A DNA stretch of 64,000 bases from assembly GCA_029204225.1 (NCBI GenBank), contig CM055097.1, positions 7,953,411-8,017,410 of the forward strand. The letters are read 5' to 3'. A program made the position numbers and the translations under genes. Each line of letters begins with the position of its first letter. Positions within the stretch are counted from its first letter, which is position 1. Positions 1-11,040 of this stretch are shown piece by piece. The notes under the pieces were generated by a model, which searched no databases, was not told where the DNA came from, and worked only from the letters and a program-made list of their open reading frames with translations. The DNA is from Diphasiastrum complanatum (taxonomy: Eukaryota > Streptophyta > Lycopodiopsida > Lycopodiales > Lycopodiaceae).

Positions 1-1265
1 ATCTCAAAATGGAGGTGGCCGAGAGAAAGAATAGATCTCTATGTGAATGTGCAAAATCTATGAGAATTGAGGCATCTTTGCCCAAAGATTTTTGGGGAGA
101 AGCCATTAATTGTGCAAATTATCTTTGCAATAGGCTCTCACATATAGCTCCTGGAGGAAAGTCACCATATAAGATCTTATATTTGAAGAAGCCTAAGGTT
201 GATCACCTTAGAGTTTTTGGATGCATATGATTTGCCTATATTCCCTTGGAAACAGGGAAGAAGGAAGATCCTAGTGCATGCAAAAGGATCATGGTTGGAT
301 ACTCATCCACCAAAAAGGCCTATAGAGTCTTTGTACTCTCTACTTCTCAAGTTATTGAAAGTAGAGATGTTGTCTTTCATGAAGATCAACATTCATCTTT
401 TGAAGAGGCCGAGATCAAGAAGTCTATGGATGCATCACCTATTATTGATTTTGAAGACAATTATGATGTGATGGGGTCGAGAATTGAAGAAGACTCTCCT
501 CGGATTTTCTCACCAAGAAGATCCATGAGAGATAGATCTGAGCCTAAGAGGCTCTCATATGTTGACAAAGGCAAACAAGTGGATCTTGATTCCACTAATT
601 ATGTTTTTTATGTCTCTCATGAAGAGCCAAAGAATGTACAAGAGGCACTCAATACCAAGGAGTGGTATGATGCCATGAAGCAAGAGTATGATGCATTTAT
701 CACCAACAATACTTGGGAGCTTGTGGATCCTCCATCCAACAAGCATGTGATTGGTTTGTAAATGGGTATTTCGGATCAAGTACAATCATGGTGGCACATC
801 AACAAGTATAAAGCAAGATTATGTGCCAAAGGATTTGCTCAAATCCATGGCCTTGATTATGAGGAGGCCTTTGCACCCGTTGCAAAGATGGTGGCAATAA
901 GAATTTTTATTTCTCTTGCTTGTTTCTTTAAGTGGAAGGTGTTCCAATTAGATGTATCCAATGCTTTTTTAAATAGTTATCTTGAGGAGGAGATCTATAT
1001 GGAACAACCTCAAGGATTCATCAAGGATGAGTCGAAAGTGTGCTTGCTCTTCAAAAGTCTTTATGGACTCAAGAAAGCACCAAGATCATGGTATTCAAGA
1101 CTTAATTCTTTCCTTATCTCAATAGGATTTACTCTTAGTGACTATGATCCTTCCATGTATCTAAAGTTTGTTGATAGTAATATTGTCATTCTTCTAATTT
1201 ATGTTGATGACATTATTCTTTGTGGAAGTTGTATCAAGCTAGTTGATGAAACTAAGCTAGACTTG
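1..1265 (+). pseudogene. Ty1/copia pol remnant (integrase end, RT)
   Basis: This is a decayed copia polyprotein. It enters at the window edge in the integrase C-terminal region (RKNRSL, then KDFWGEA and LRVFGC, all typical of copia integrase). It continues through the post-integrase linker (around 300-400) into reverse transcriptase: YKARLCAKGFAQ, the LDVSNAFLNSYLEEEIYM block, LYGLKKAPRSWY, and the catalytic YVDD near 1200. Frame breaks lie near 230 and 760; at 757-761 an apparent extra T turns the expected GCKW motif into a stop. RNase H and the native 3' end are missing because the sequence switches to a gypsy-like tail near 1265. It is non-functional. Identification as copia RT is secure; the element family is not determined. 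Confidence 0.9.
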
Positions 1266-1451
1266 AGTCGTACTCTAGAACAGAGATTAACTATCAGAAA
1301 TAGGTTTATCTCTGAGTACTTGTTTGATATGGAAGTCAGAGTAAGAATCGTGTTTTCCTCGGTTAATATTGTAAGTTAAAGGAACTGTTTCTGTACTTAT
1401 TTCCTGTCTTGAGGAGCTTCTAAGGATAGAAGCAATTTAAGGAGGGAAGAA
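1266..1451 (+). pseudogene. Ty3/gypsy polyprotein 3' tail (chromodomain-like) and PPT
   Basis: After the copia YVDD segment, the reading RTLEQRLTIRNRFISEYL aligns by eye with the end of the gypsy element at 40185-40260 (RTRDTQLRNF, then ISE-L and a WKG-like motif). That is the chromodomain-like tail of a gypsy polyprotein. The purine-rich stretch at 1437-1450 is placed like the polypurine tract of the 40.3 kb element, directly before a TGTTATG LTR start. The coding frame is broken. The copia part and this tail come from different superfamilies, so a recombination or deletion junction lies near 1265. Confidence 0.6.
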
Positions 1452-1930
1452 TGTTATGGCCATATTCGGTTAAGGACCTGGAATAGTCCTAATATGGTAA
1501 ATCGGCCCTCCAGTACTCGAGATTATTGGTCACGCCATGATTTAATTCCATGTCAAGACCGTTTGTGACTAATTACCTGGAGAGGACCCAGACACTCTAA
1601 TTGAGACATTTGGAGCATTGCATGTCTGTGTGACAGATATAGGCAGGAGGACTGCATGAAGAGATGTGATCTATTTATAGTTGACCTGCATGGAGATTGC
1701 ATGGTTGCATGCACAAGACTCTACTCTCTATATAAGGAGGTGGGGATTCTCTCGTCGACATATTGGGTTTAGGTTACCAGGTTCTCTCTTCTCCTCTTGC
1801 TTCACATGGCATGGCTTTGAGGCTAGATCCAGTTTTGATCTAGGATTGGTTGGTGGAGGCTCCATAGTCTCTCCTATTGTGTTCTCCTGTCCTCATCTTA
1901 GAGGCAATCCTGTTGGGTTCTTACACTGGC
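1452..1930 (+). mobile_element. Gypsy-type LTR (3' or solo)
   Basis: The LTR starts TGTTATGGCC directly after a purine-rich PPT. The same start (TGTTATGTCC) follows the gypsy element at 40352, and the first ~100 bases of the two resemble each other. A TATA box (TATATAAG) lies at 1729-1736, as expected for an LTR promoter. The right end is uncertain and is placed near 1926-1930. No target-site duplication could be identified. Confidence 0.6.
1729..1736 (+). promoter_or_regulatory. LTR TATA box
   Basis: TATATAAG inside the LTR starting at 1452, with a pyrimidine-rich stretch downstream. It is the likely core promoter of the retroelement. No evidence bears on current activity. Confidence 0.45.
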
Positions 1931-2915
1931 TACATCATTGGAAGAAGCAAAAACGGGAAGCTCAATATTTGAAGGAAGAATCTAGGGCCAAGGAAGGAGG
2001 AAAGTCACGTGTACCACTCACTACTAAAAGCACAGTGAGAGCTTCTATAAGAAGTTGAAGAAAATGAAGACAATGCAAGAGTGTCTATTAGAGGAGATGA
2101 AAAGAAACCACGGAGAGAGAGCATGGTACATTATACCATGGATTAATTTTATGCCACGGTAAGAAAAATCATTAACTATTATAGAGGGCTGTATATATAT
2201 AGCGAAGGTGATTATAATAAAAATCACCATACTTGGAGACAACCTATTTCAAAATAATCAAAACCAAAATGTACATAAACAAGTTGTTCCAAGTTGATGT
2301 CGGGTCGAGTTAAAGCCTTGAACCCTAGTAAAGGTTGCAAATGAATGGTTAAGCCTCATCAATGGAGCATGGAACCTTGGAATAAAAGCTCAAATCTTCC
2401 AGCTGATGACGAGCTAGGTTGAAGCCTTGAATGTTGGAAAAAAGGATGCACACTCAACAGTCAAGCCTCCATGTTTCCAATGTCTAAAAACCACATTGAT
2501 GGAGGAAGGACCTTAGTAAAAAGTGTGTACTTTTTAGCACGTGTGAGGACACACAAATCAATGTGCTTGATCTTCTAAGGTGGGTGTGATTGTACATGAA
2601 GCTATCACTTGATTGTACAAGCAATCTTCCTAGACAATTTTCAAGACAAGAGCACACCAGCATTTGTTAATGATCATCCACACTTTCTCACTCAAACCAA
2701 ACACTTAACATGGAAAAAACTAATTCCCAAACACATACAAAGAGTGAGAGAGAGCCCTTGCTCTCGAGTAGAGAGAGAATAGAAGAGAAACACCCCAAAA
2801 TTGTGATTAACTCTCAAAAAACCATATGTACAATGAGAGAGCTCTTCCATAATATAGTACTAGCACGAGATCTAGCATGAGTAAATGTTCTAGAATGCCC
2901 ATTGATTGCCTTTCT
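1931..2915. other. Spacer, no gene seen
   Basis: AT-rich sequence without a credible coding frame. The stretch 2290-2470 contains two diverged copies of a phrase around 'ttgaagccttgaa', suggesting an old duplication. A short palindrome with CCATGG/CATGG arms lies near 2122-2142. Nothing else is supported. Confidence 0.4.
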
Positions 2916-2921
2916 ACATCA

Positions 2922-3110
2922 TGATTGGACCCCTAGATTTTCACCTCTCATTATGATTGGACCTCATGATTTCCACCTCACAATTTAATTGGGCCTCATG
3001 ATGTGCACCTCTAAACATGATTGGTCCACATGTAATGCACCTCTTAAAGTGATTGGCCTTGTGATCTACACCTCTAAATGTGATTGGGCCAAATGGATAT
3101 GTGACAAATG
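2922..3110. repeat. Degenerate 32-bp minisatellite, about six copies
   Basis: The heptamer TGATTGG (or TAATTGG) recurs at 2922, 2954, 2986, 3018, 3050 and 3081, a period of 32, 32, 32, 32 and 31 bases. Each copy also carries a CACCTC block in the same relative place. Copies are diverged, so the array is old. No coding function is seen. Confidence 0.8.
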
Positions 3111-4340
3111 TCACTATATCACTAGAACTCAAATTTGAGGCCTATTAACTATTCGAACTCATCATTAATGAGGTAAAATGATTAGGCCTACACTCCACAC
3201 GTGGAAACATGCTCCACAAATGTGAGATCTGCATATGTACATAAAAGTATAAACTAATCAAGCTAGATTTTGCAAAATCTTCGCAAAAAGGAAAGAATAT
3301 AATTTGAACATGGTCACAATGGACTTTGTTTTGCTACAATTGCACTTTGTAAAAGATCCAAATAAATTGATGGAGTTGAGCTCTCCCATGTATACGCAAG
3401 TAACACTTACCAAGGGGAGACTTTTTAAAGAGGGGGTAGTTTTTTCCAATAAATAATAGTTACAAATTTTCCTTTTTGAAATTTTTGGGAGTAAAAAAAT
3501 TACTAGTGCAAAGGGATAAGTCTATAGAGGTAACATTTAGCGTTGAATGTCCTACGAATGGCAGACTCATGAAGACATAAAGGGTAGATATGGTATAACT
3601 TCTCTATTCAACTCTATACTCGTGGCTATGCCAATTTCATGATTTTGAGCATTTTTGGAATGTTGAATATGTCTTTTTATCATAGGTGCTATGATTCTCG
3701 CAAAAGAATTGGGGGTAGCCTTGGTTTTTTTAAAACGTTTGGTTGCTTTGGATGGGTATGGATGGCTCAAGCATACTATCAAGTTAAAATCAACTTCGCA
3801 CAAAGGGTTCAATTTCATTGTCAAGTATGTAGCAAGAAATACCTTCATACTTTTGCGTTGGAGTGTGTAAAGTGAGTTGAGAGCATATTAGTGAATGCAA
3901 AATAACAACGGTTTTTTAGTAATTTGACCAAAAAGGTCATGTATGGGCATGACCCAATGTCGACACTATATGCACAATATCAATTCGATCAAAAAGTTAA
4001 TTTGTCAAATTATGAAGTGTGGAGATTAATTATCATCTAGGAGGCAACATATTCAACATTTTATGGTGAGTTGCAACCATTTAAACAAGATTGAATCAAG
4101 TAAAATTTCTTTGTTGAAACTTAAACCTTCGTGATTCCATTGGATGGATGATTCATTCAATGCAAAAATTGTATTTATCTTGGAGTTGTGTTAGAAATAT
4201 AGTGATAGACTTCACTCTTCCTTTACTTAGTTAAAATTACAGCAGTCCCTTCTAGGATGCATGTGCGTGGGCTGAGAAAGAAGCCCCTTCTATGTCTTAG
4301 TGTTAATCCGCAACAGCCTGTTCACGTTGGCAGATTAAGT
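3111..4340. other. Spacer, no gene seen
   Basis: AT-rich. Short open frames on both strands around 3567-3875 show no recognisable domain and overlap one another, so they are not called as genes. Confidence 0.4.
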
Positions 4341-4344
4341 TACA

Positions 4345-4419
4345 ATGGCTTCGGAATTCATGGCTGCGAACCTGCTATTGGAAAGAGGCTACGTAGTCAG
4401 AGCTGAGTCTGTATCTTAA
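4345..4419 (+). pseudogene. Possible short fragment of an extended SDR (DFR/CCR-like) gene
   Basis: A 24-codon frame beginning ATG GCT TCG contains MAANLLLERGYVVRA. The LLERGYVVRA phrase matches the second beta strand of the Rossmann fold in plant DFR/CCR-type reductases, and the preceding residues loosely resemble the helix after the Gly-rich loop. The Gly-rich loop is not preserved and the frame stops at 4417-4419. It may be a gene relic or chance. Confidence 0.22.
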
Positions 4420-4954
4420 GATAGATTGTTTCTAGCAAGGCTTGCTGCAGAAGGTGCTTTGTGTGGTGCGATATCCAGAAACCACGCTGAGGAAACTAAT
4501 TTTGGATTCGGAAACTTTCAGAGTGAGAAGGGATTCTCAAGAAACAAGGACAGGTTGTTTTTAGAACTGAGTTTCTGTTTAATTTGAAAAGTCTATAAGC
4601 GTTGATAAAGATTGCATACGATCAATAAGGAGAACAGATTGCAATTTCAGAGCCTACACGTAGATGCTGCTATCCCTTTTCCTGCTGCTGCTGGTTTATG
4701 AAAAATCAATCTGGATCTGCTGCAGTCAGTTGGCAGACTCCCACTGACATCATCATAGTTTTTGCACATTTATTTTTAATGCCAAGATCTTGATGAGTCT
4801 TAGTTTTAGTGCAACCTTAGCTCTCGTTTGAGCTTACATTTGGTTAAGCTTTTCCTTGGGGACGTATATATATTTCTCATTAATGTACCTACTAGTTTTT
4901 TCTATGCACCTGGGTGTTTCTTCTTCTTCTAGTTGTGTCAAACCCCTAATCTCT

Positions 4955-4961
<7 letters not shown>

Positions 4962-5000
<39 letters not shown>

Positions 5001-5002
5001 TT
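4962..5002. repeat. (CT)n microsatellite
   Basis: A run of CT dinucleotides with a few irregular edges; a shorter CT run follows at 5010-5020, and another lies at 5294-5312. Confidence 0.85.
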
Positions 5003-5740
5003 ACATTATCTCTCTCTCTCCGATCCTTATAATTTGTCACATCTCGTACATCGCTGCTCCGAAACACATATAGAAATCTATCAGTTCCGCTTATCTGCTC
5101 AACTTTCAATAATCTTCACAACAAAACCAAAAAAACAAGCAAAACTCTCCTTCAAACGTATCCCAAACCAAGCTATCTTTTTATGCACATCATCACCACT
5201 GACCACCGTAGATCCTCTCCAACCATCTGCATGCACTTCATCCTCTCCAAAGCTCTTCAACAACAGCAGGGCATGAAGCAGGGCATGAGATCGATCTCTC
5301 TCTCTCTCTCTCTAAAATTTTATTTCCATATATTTCTGTTCTTTCTTTCCAAACATTTCTAAAATCACTTGTTTTCTCTCAAAAATCAACGTGTGCAAAT
5401 CCATTTCAATTGCCCTTCAAGTGAAAACCATTTTGTATAACTCGGGTGACATTCTCACCTTTGCACTTTTTCTTTTCTTTTTCTTGAGCTTTGCACTTTT
5501 TCATTTGGAAATCATAGTGATAATTGTCCACTGTTGGATCTCTCCGCCTCTACTTGTGTTTCTGTTCATGCTAATGGCATAATGATTATTGACATAGCAT
5601 CGAAGCTTCTTTGATTTTGAGTGGCTGCTCATCCGGCTTGCCTATTGTGGGCTCTATAATTTATGTTTGGGCTTATAGTGGACAGGTGGCAGATTATAAT
5701 TGGATCTGAGCACAAATGTTTAAACTCATATTAGTTTAGT
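5003..5740. other. Pyrimidine-rich spacer, no gene seen
   Basis: C/T-rich, then AT-rich sequence. Open frames at 5034-5276 and 5391-5582 have low-complexity composition and no recognisable motif. Confidence 0.35.
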
Positions 5741-5745
5741 AGCAG

Positions 5746-5796
5746 GCAGCCTTCAATGCACCTCGCCGCAGGGCGGCTCGGTGCATTGAAGGCTGC
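5746..5796. repeat. Perfect 17-bp inverted repeat (hairpin)
   Basis: The arm GCAGCCTTCAATGCACC at 5746-5762 is exactly complementary to 5780-5796, with a GC-rich 17-base loop that can itself pair partly (GCCGC with GCGGC). It is a strong stem-loop in otherwise AT-rich DNA. It could be a foldback mini-element or the stem of a small-RNA precursor; nothing in the sequence decides. Confidence 0.85.
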
Positions 5797-5807
5797 ATGC
5801 TAAAGCC

Positions 5808-5835
5808 GGTAGCGGGCCTGCTCACGCCCGCTACC
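5808..5835. repeat. Perfect 10-bp inverted repeat (second hairpin)
   Basis: GGTAGCGGGC at 5808-5817 pairs exactly with GCCCGCTACC at 5826-5835 across an 8-base loop, 11 bases after the previous hairpin. The two together form a compact GC-rich double hairpin. Confidence 0.85.
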
Positions 5836-5839
5836 TAGT

Positions 5840-6765
5840 CCATAATAGGAAGTGAGAGAGTTCCTCACAAGAGGTGGAAGCTAAGAGAAGCAAAGGAGTG
5901 AGTAAAGAGCTTGTTACAAGTCGTTTGCTCCTTATAGAACACCGTATGAGGTGTATGAATGGTCTACTAAGAGCCAATTGATAGTCGAAAGTGTTGTGCA
6001 GGTTTAGATAGCGAAAGTATCGGAGAAGATCGAAGAAAGCGGCAATGTTTTGCATTTTTTAGTTTTTGTTTTGGCAATGAGACTCTGAGTGATCTGAACT
6101 CGCTCATTTCTTGAGAGAATCATGAACATTAAGGGTTCAACAACATCTAAATAACATCCAGAAAGTTCCTGCGAAATCGTCTGTGAAGAGCATAAAGAGT
6201 TCAAAAAATATGAGATATTTTTTGTGAGAAAGACACAAAAACTTTTGATGATAGCTCTGTCTAATACGCTGAATTCTATAAGAATCTGGGTGCATGGCAA
6301 GTTTGGAAGTTTCTCATGAGAAGAGCAGGTGGCGGAGCTGAGTTTCAACTGATGATTCAAAAGAACAATAAGAAAATCAATTTCAGTGGACATGATCAGA
6401 AATTTGTCAACGAAGACAGGATTTGCAGAGGCTACTCGCAGAAAAATTTGCATTTCTTCGCTCTTTAAGACATTTTTGAGGTGTTTAGGGGCAAAATTCA
6501 ATTCGCTATACTGTTCAAACTGGAAGTAATTGATGTTGGTGAGCAAATTACTAGCACTAAATAGTTTGAGTGATCCAATTCAAACTTTTCTGAGAGTAGG
6601 AATTGCTTGGTTTGCTTTAGTTCTAGCTACGATGAATTGCTTGGTTTGCTTTAGCAAAAAGAGCAACGTCGTGAGAATATAAGCCATCACAGTAGAGACC
6701 ATGATCAAGTGGAGAGGCGGTAGATTTGGTCATGGAAAGACACCAATCAAGAACAGGCAATTCAA
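5840..6765. other. Unassigned region
   Basis: The longest open frame is on the minus strand (6546-6004, 180 codons). It shows no domain I recognise and overlaps plus-strand sequence that may be degraded element leader or gag. A direct duplication of a ~21-base phrase (gaattgcttggtttgcttta) occurs at about 6600 and 6634. I do not call a gene. Confidence 0.3.
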
Positions 6766-7355
6766 ACTGAAAATTTTGGTTCCAAGGATGATCAATTGAT
6801 AATTCAAATCAAGGTCAAGAGTCAAGACAATCCAAAGTCAAAGAAACTAGAAATAGGTCATTGTTACAATAAGCTTGGTCATTTGGAGTGTGAGTGTTAT
6901 CTTCAAGATAACGCAAAGGCAAATGGTAGATGAGCAATTACACTAGCCAACATCAATTTGACGATGTAATATGAAGGGTGAGAGAATGTCAAGAAAAATT
7001 AACACTTGCTTTCTATGGTTGGAAAGTTCAACAAATGGATGTCATTTGCTTTTCTAAATGGAGTGTTGGATAAAGAAGTGTATGTGACACAACCTCAAGG
7101 ATCTGCTGAGCAAGGGAGACAACATATTGTTTGCAAACTCAATAAACTTAAGCTATTTATGGATTGAGCATCACACTCAGGTATTGATGAACACTTCAAG
7201 CAAAAGGGTGGATTCTAATTTTTATATTCTACAATATGGTCAAGATTATTTGTTCATTGTCTTATATGTTAATGATTTGATCATTATCCGAAGCAATTAG
7301 ATTTTGATAGATCGTATCAAATTAGAATTGTCCCATGCTTTTGACATGAATGATT
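6766..7355 (+). pseudogene. Copia gag/RT remnant
   Basis: Near 6858-6905 a degenerate zinc knuckle is readable (GHCYNKLGHLECECY, first CxxC damaged). From about 7020 there are RT pieces: AFLNGVLDKEVYVTQPQG, VCKLNK, a SHSGIDEHFKQKG-like stretch, then a decayed VLYVNDLII (the YVDD active site mutated to YVND) near 7260-7280 and AFDMNDL at 7340. Frames change several times, and protease and integrase between gag and RT are absent. The fragment ends exactly where an LTR starts at 7356. Confidence 0.75.
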
Positions 7356-7895
7356 TGTTGGATTATTCTCCTACCAATCGATTAATCGACTTTTAATCTT
7401 CATCCAACTTCATTTATCCAGACCTGCAGCCTTCTTCGTGTCACAATCTACAGAACTACTCGGAAATGGCTCACAGGTGGCTCCGACGTTTATTGACATC
7501 ATCGACAAACTTCGAAGACTTCGGGCACTTCGAAGACTTCGGCACTTTGGTAACTTGATCAGCCACTTCGGCCATGTCGATTGATTGACAATTAACGTTC
7601 CACTCGTCTTGAAGCTAAAGACTTGCCCTAATCTTATAGCAAATAAATTTTCATGAATTACCAACTGGATGGATGCCAGCTTACTATGGCCCACTAGCCA
7701 TTATGATTTATGACCTAATTTTAGTCCTACTAATTGGATGTTGCTGCATTTGCTTAGTATAAATAGCTGCTCATACTTCTACAAATAACAAGTATCATCA
7801 AAAGTATTGAATAGTTAGCGTTCTCTCTCAAGCCTGCGAGCTTGGACACTCTTGAGGATTCTAGCTCAGTTCTTTAGAGTTGGTTTAGAGTTTGC
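7356..7895 (+). mobile_element. Copia 5' LTR inserted into an RT remnant
   Basis: TGTTGGATTATTC, a typical copia LTR start, interrupts the RT phrase AFDMNDL. A TATA box (TATAAATA) lies at 7758-7765 and a copia gag start codon follows at 7914, so this reads as a 5' LTR plus leader. The right boundary is approximate. A clear primer-binding site was not found. Confidence 0.5.
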
Positions 7896-7913
7896 TATTG
7901 CGCTTAGTTCTAG

Positions 7914-8530
7914 ATGGATTCTCAAAGTAAAGTCGTTCTTATTGCAGACAAGCTGAATGGATCCAATTATCATTTGTGGAAATTTAAGATAAAGACCTTG
8001 TTAATTGCCAACGAGTTGTGGGATGTTGTTACAGGTATCGAAGTAAAGCCTGAAGACGACACGGACGACTCAAAGTGGAAATTGAAGGATGGTAAAGCTT
8101 TTGCACTTATTATCCTCAATATATCAGATACTCAAATTGGCCACATAGCTGAAGCCAAAACTTCGAAAGAAGTTTGGGACATCTTGAGCTCACTATATGA
8201 TGTGAGAGACGTAACTACCAAATTACATCTACGAAAGAAATTTTTCACACTCAAGATGTCAAAGAGTGATTCTCTTCAAAGTCACATTAACCAGTTTAAG
8301 AATCTCTTGCAATAGATGACCACTGTCGGATCAGTCATTGACGATCAGGACGCAATTATGACATTGCTTTCAAGTTTGCCCTCTACATATGAGAACTGGG
8401 TGATGATCATCACGACACACTTAGATTTAACTCTTACCAGAGTTATCACTATGTTGCTGCAAGAAGATAATCGAAGAATTCAAGACACTCCGTCTACTTC
8501 TTCATCTCATGCTCTAGGAGATACCAAAGT
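7914..8530 (+). pseudogene. Copia gag (UBN2-type) with internal stop
   Basis: It starts MDSQSKVVLIADKLNGSNYHLWKF, matching the N-terminus of plant copia gag, with KLNGSNYHLW followed by the conserved WKLKDGKA, SKEVWDIL and HINQFKNLL blocks. An in-frame TAG at 8313-8315 interrupts it (NLLQ stop MTT). The next segment continues in frame with LLSSLPSTYENWV, a hallmark of the family. After about 8530 the sequence switches to gypsy integrase. It is close to the gags at 45779 and at 41840 (minus), so several copies of one copia family are present. Confidence 0.88.
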
Positions 8531-8589
8531 GAAAAAGTATTTCCATGTGATTTATTACTCATTTCCCAAAGACAAAAAGAGGGGCATGC

Positions 8590-9140
8590 TGCTTTTTGAA
8601 TCATGCTTAATCGACTTACTAAAATTGCATATTTTATTCCCACATAGACAAGGTCAACACAACTAAATTATAGTTTTCTGAAAAAACATCTTTCAACTAC
8701 AAGGAGTGTCACGTGATGACTTGTGAGCAATTGAGACCTCAGTTCTACTAGTAACTATGGATTGTTTTCTTCACAAGGTTGGACATGAGTTGTGGAGATC
8801 TAGTGGACTCATATGGACAAATTAAACTATGAGCCGAGTAGCTGAGAATACGCTTTGTGCCTTTATTGCTAAGAAGCAAGTTGGAAGAGAATCACCTCCA
8901 AATCTTGGACTTTGCTTATAACAGTAGCAAGCATCAGCCATTGGCATGAATCTATTCATGACAATGTATGGCTATGAGCCATTGGCTCCACTCCTTGTGG
9001 GGCTTGCCAATGTTGTGCACAAAAATATGTTTTGGATAGGTGTTCAAACATGGACAACGTGTTCCTTCAAAAAAAGCTCTAAGAATTTACGTAATGGTAA
9101 ATGTTCATAGTTTTGACCTCGTTTCTATGGACGTTGGAAG
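8590..9140 (+). pseudogene. Gypsy integrase remnant
   Basis: After the copia gag, frames read NRLTKIAYFIPT (integrase core, normally DRLTKxAHFIP), then FAYNSSKHQPL and MNLFMTMYGYEPLAP, the conserved C-terminal part of gypsy integrase, around 8910-9000. Multiple frameshifts and stops. The gypsy identity directly after a copia gag shows a chimeric junction near 8560. Confidence 0.65.
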
Positions 9141-11040
9141 GTCAGTTGACAAATTAGAGAAATTGCTAATGAGCTCAATATAAAGTCCTACACACAGGAT
9201 ACTAGTCTAAGCATACCAATCGAAGCAACAACACAAGGGAACGGGTGGTGGATAAAGCAGCCCAACCAAACCTAGATCGAACGGATCTAGCCCCCAAGCT
9301 ATGGATCAATCCCAATCATGGAAAGAGGAATCACATTAGCAGCATGTAGCTACCAATCACAAAATCAAGCATACACTAGTGAGAGCCCAATAGGTATACT
9401 TATACCCTCCAAGGCCCATGCACCACTAGTAGTGCACTGTGACACCTCACTGGACACCCTGCAGCCTCTCTGGGCCACATCATCCAGTTCCCTAATGACT
9501 CACTAATAGACCCATACCAACTCCACCACCATGTGTTTAGGCCTACAACCATTAATTATGACCATGTACACATAAGAGCCCCAATTACCTTATAGTCACA
9601 ATTAACTTACGGGTTGTTGGTCTACTGATGGACACGCTACCCGAGACCAGTCATGGGCATGACACGCAAACTCCTAGATCTTGAAAGTTCATCACTTTTA
9701 AGTATGTAGACTTGATGGGACAATCATGTGAACAATTGGGTTGACTTGGAGGATGTAGATCCCATAGATACAAACCTGAAATAACATTGGAAGGATTCAA
9801 GTGATTTTGAACACTTGGTTGCATGTAAGGAGTGACCTAAGGAAACATGACTTTGGAATCGATAGATTCTGTAAAGAAGGGTTATCTTGATTTTTCATCA
9901 AGACAATGAGTCTTAGAGAGTGGAGGCCATGTTAGAAACTTAAGGCTAATGAGCCAAAGTGACTACTTTCTAAGGTCATTACCCAAATTGTCTCAAGCTC
10001 ATTAAATGCAAAATTTTGATAAAGAGAGTCAATAGAGGAGGTCAATTAAGTTTTTCCTAATTGGATCCATATGAGGTACAATATAAATTTGAAGAGGAGA
10101 ATTAACTTGTCTCTAAAAGCTTTTGTTAGGGGGGGTGGCTATGTGGGGGCTTTCTGTTAGGGCAAGGGAAGCCACACTTGCATACTACAAATAGACCTAT
10201 TTTACGAAATGAAGACAGAACAATTCCAAGAGTGAACTAAGTGAACATGAGTTTGAGCTACCCGAGGAAAACAACGGCACCTAAACATTGTGGAGGACTT
10301 GTTATTCTCTAGCAATGTACATGTAGATACTCCTCTTCTTGAAGGTGATGCAAAGATAAGGTTGGATGCTTGTGCAAGCCCTTTGTTGTGCTTCATTTCG
10401 CATAAGTGAGATATTGAAATACATCTTGATAGAGATTCAATTCGCAAGGACTGCCTCTAGAGGGTTGCAACAATATAAATGATCCTAGGGCCTGTCGTAG
10501 TTGCAATGACGGTTCCAAAACATTGCATTTGAGAATGTGTAAAGAATGGACATTCCATATTGTTCACAAAAATTTCAGCATTATTTAGGCAAAACAATTA
10601 CTTTCCTTATACTTGTTTTGGAGGCTTTGATAGATGGTTCTGAAAAGAAAACAAAGTTTTGGAAATAAAAAGTGTGGTTATTGAAATCCTAAAGCAATAC
10701 ATATGCTTGTGAACAATATGTAATAGTTAGTGCACAAATGTTGTGTATGTAATGCTATTAATAACTATTACCATGTAGTCTCCTTAGCTATTGCCATGAT
10801 CACAATCTTTTTATAAATGATGTCGCATCTTGCATGTAAATTGTTTTTTGGTACACTCAATTCTACTAGCAGTGGATCAGAAGAAAAGATGAATTGGGCT
10901 GAGAAGCTAAGTAGGCAAAGCTTTTAAAACCTTAAAGGATGAGCCACTCACCAGTGAAAGAGTTATGATATTTTCAGAACTTAATTAATCAAAGATATAC
11001 AATCCTACAAACACATTGTCAAAAACCCAAAAGCATTTAC
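9141..11040. other. Spacer, no gene seen
   Basis: No credible coding frame. Around 10180-10200 the phrase 'ctacaaatagacctat' also occurs in the intron repeats near 24015, and a diverged form lies near 17280, so a shared repeat, possibly LTR-derived, is scattered here. Confidence 0.35.

Noticed and set aside
6004-6546. 180-codon minus-strand frame
   Set aside because: No recognisable domain, and both strands look like degraded element sequence; not enough for a gene.
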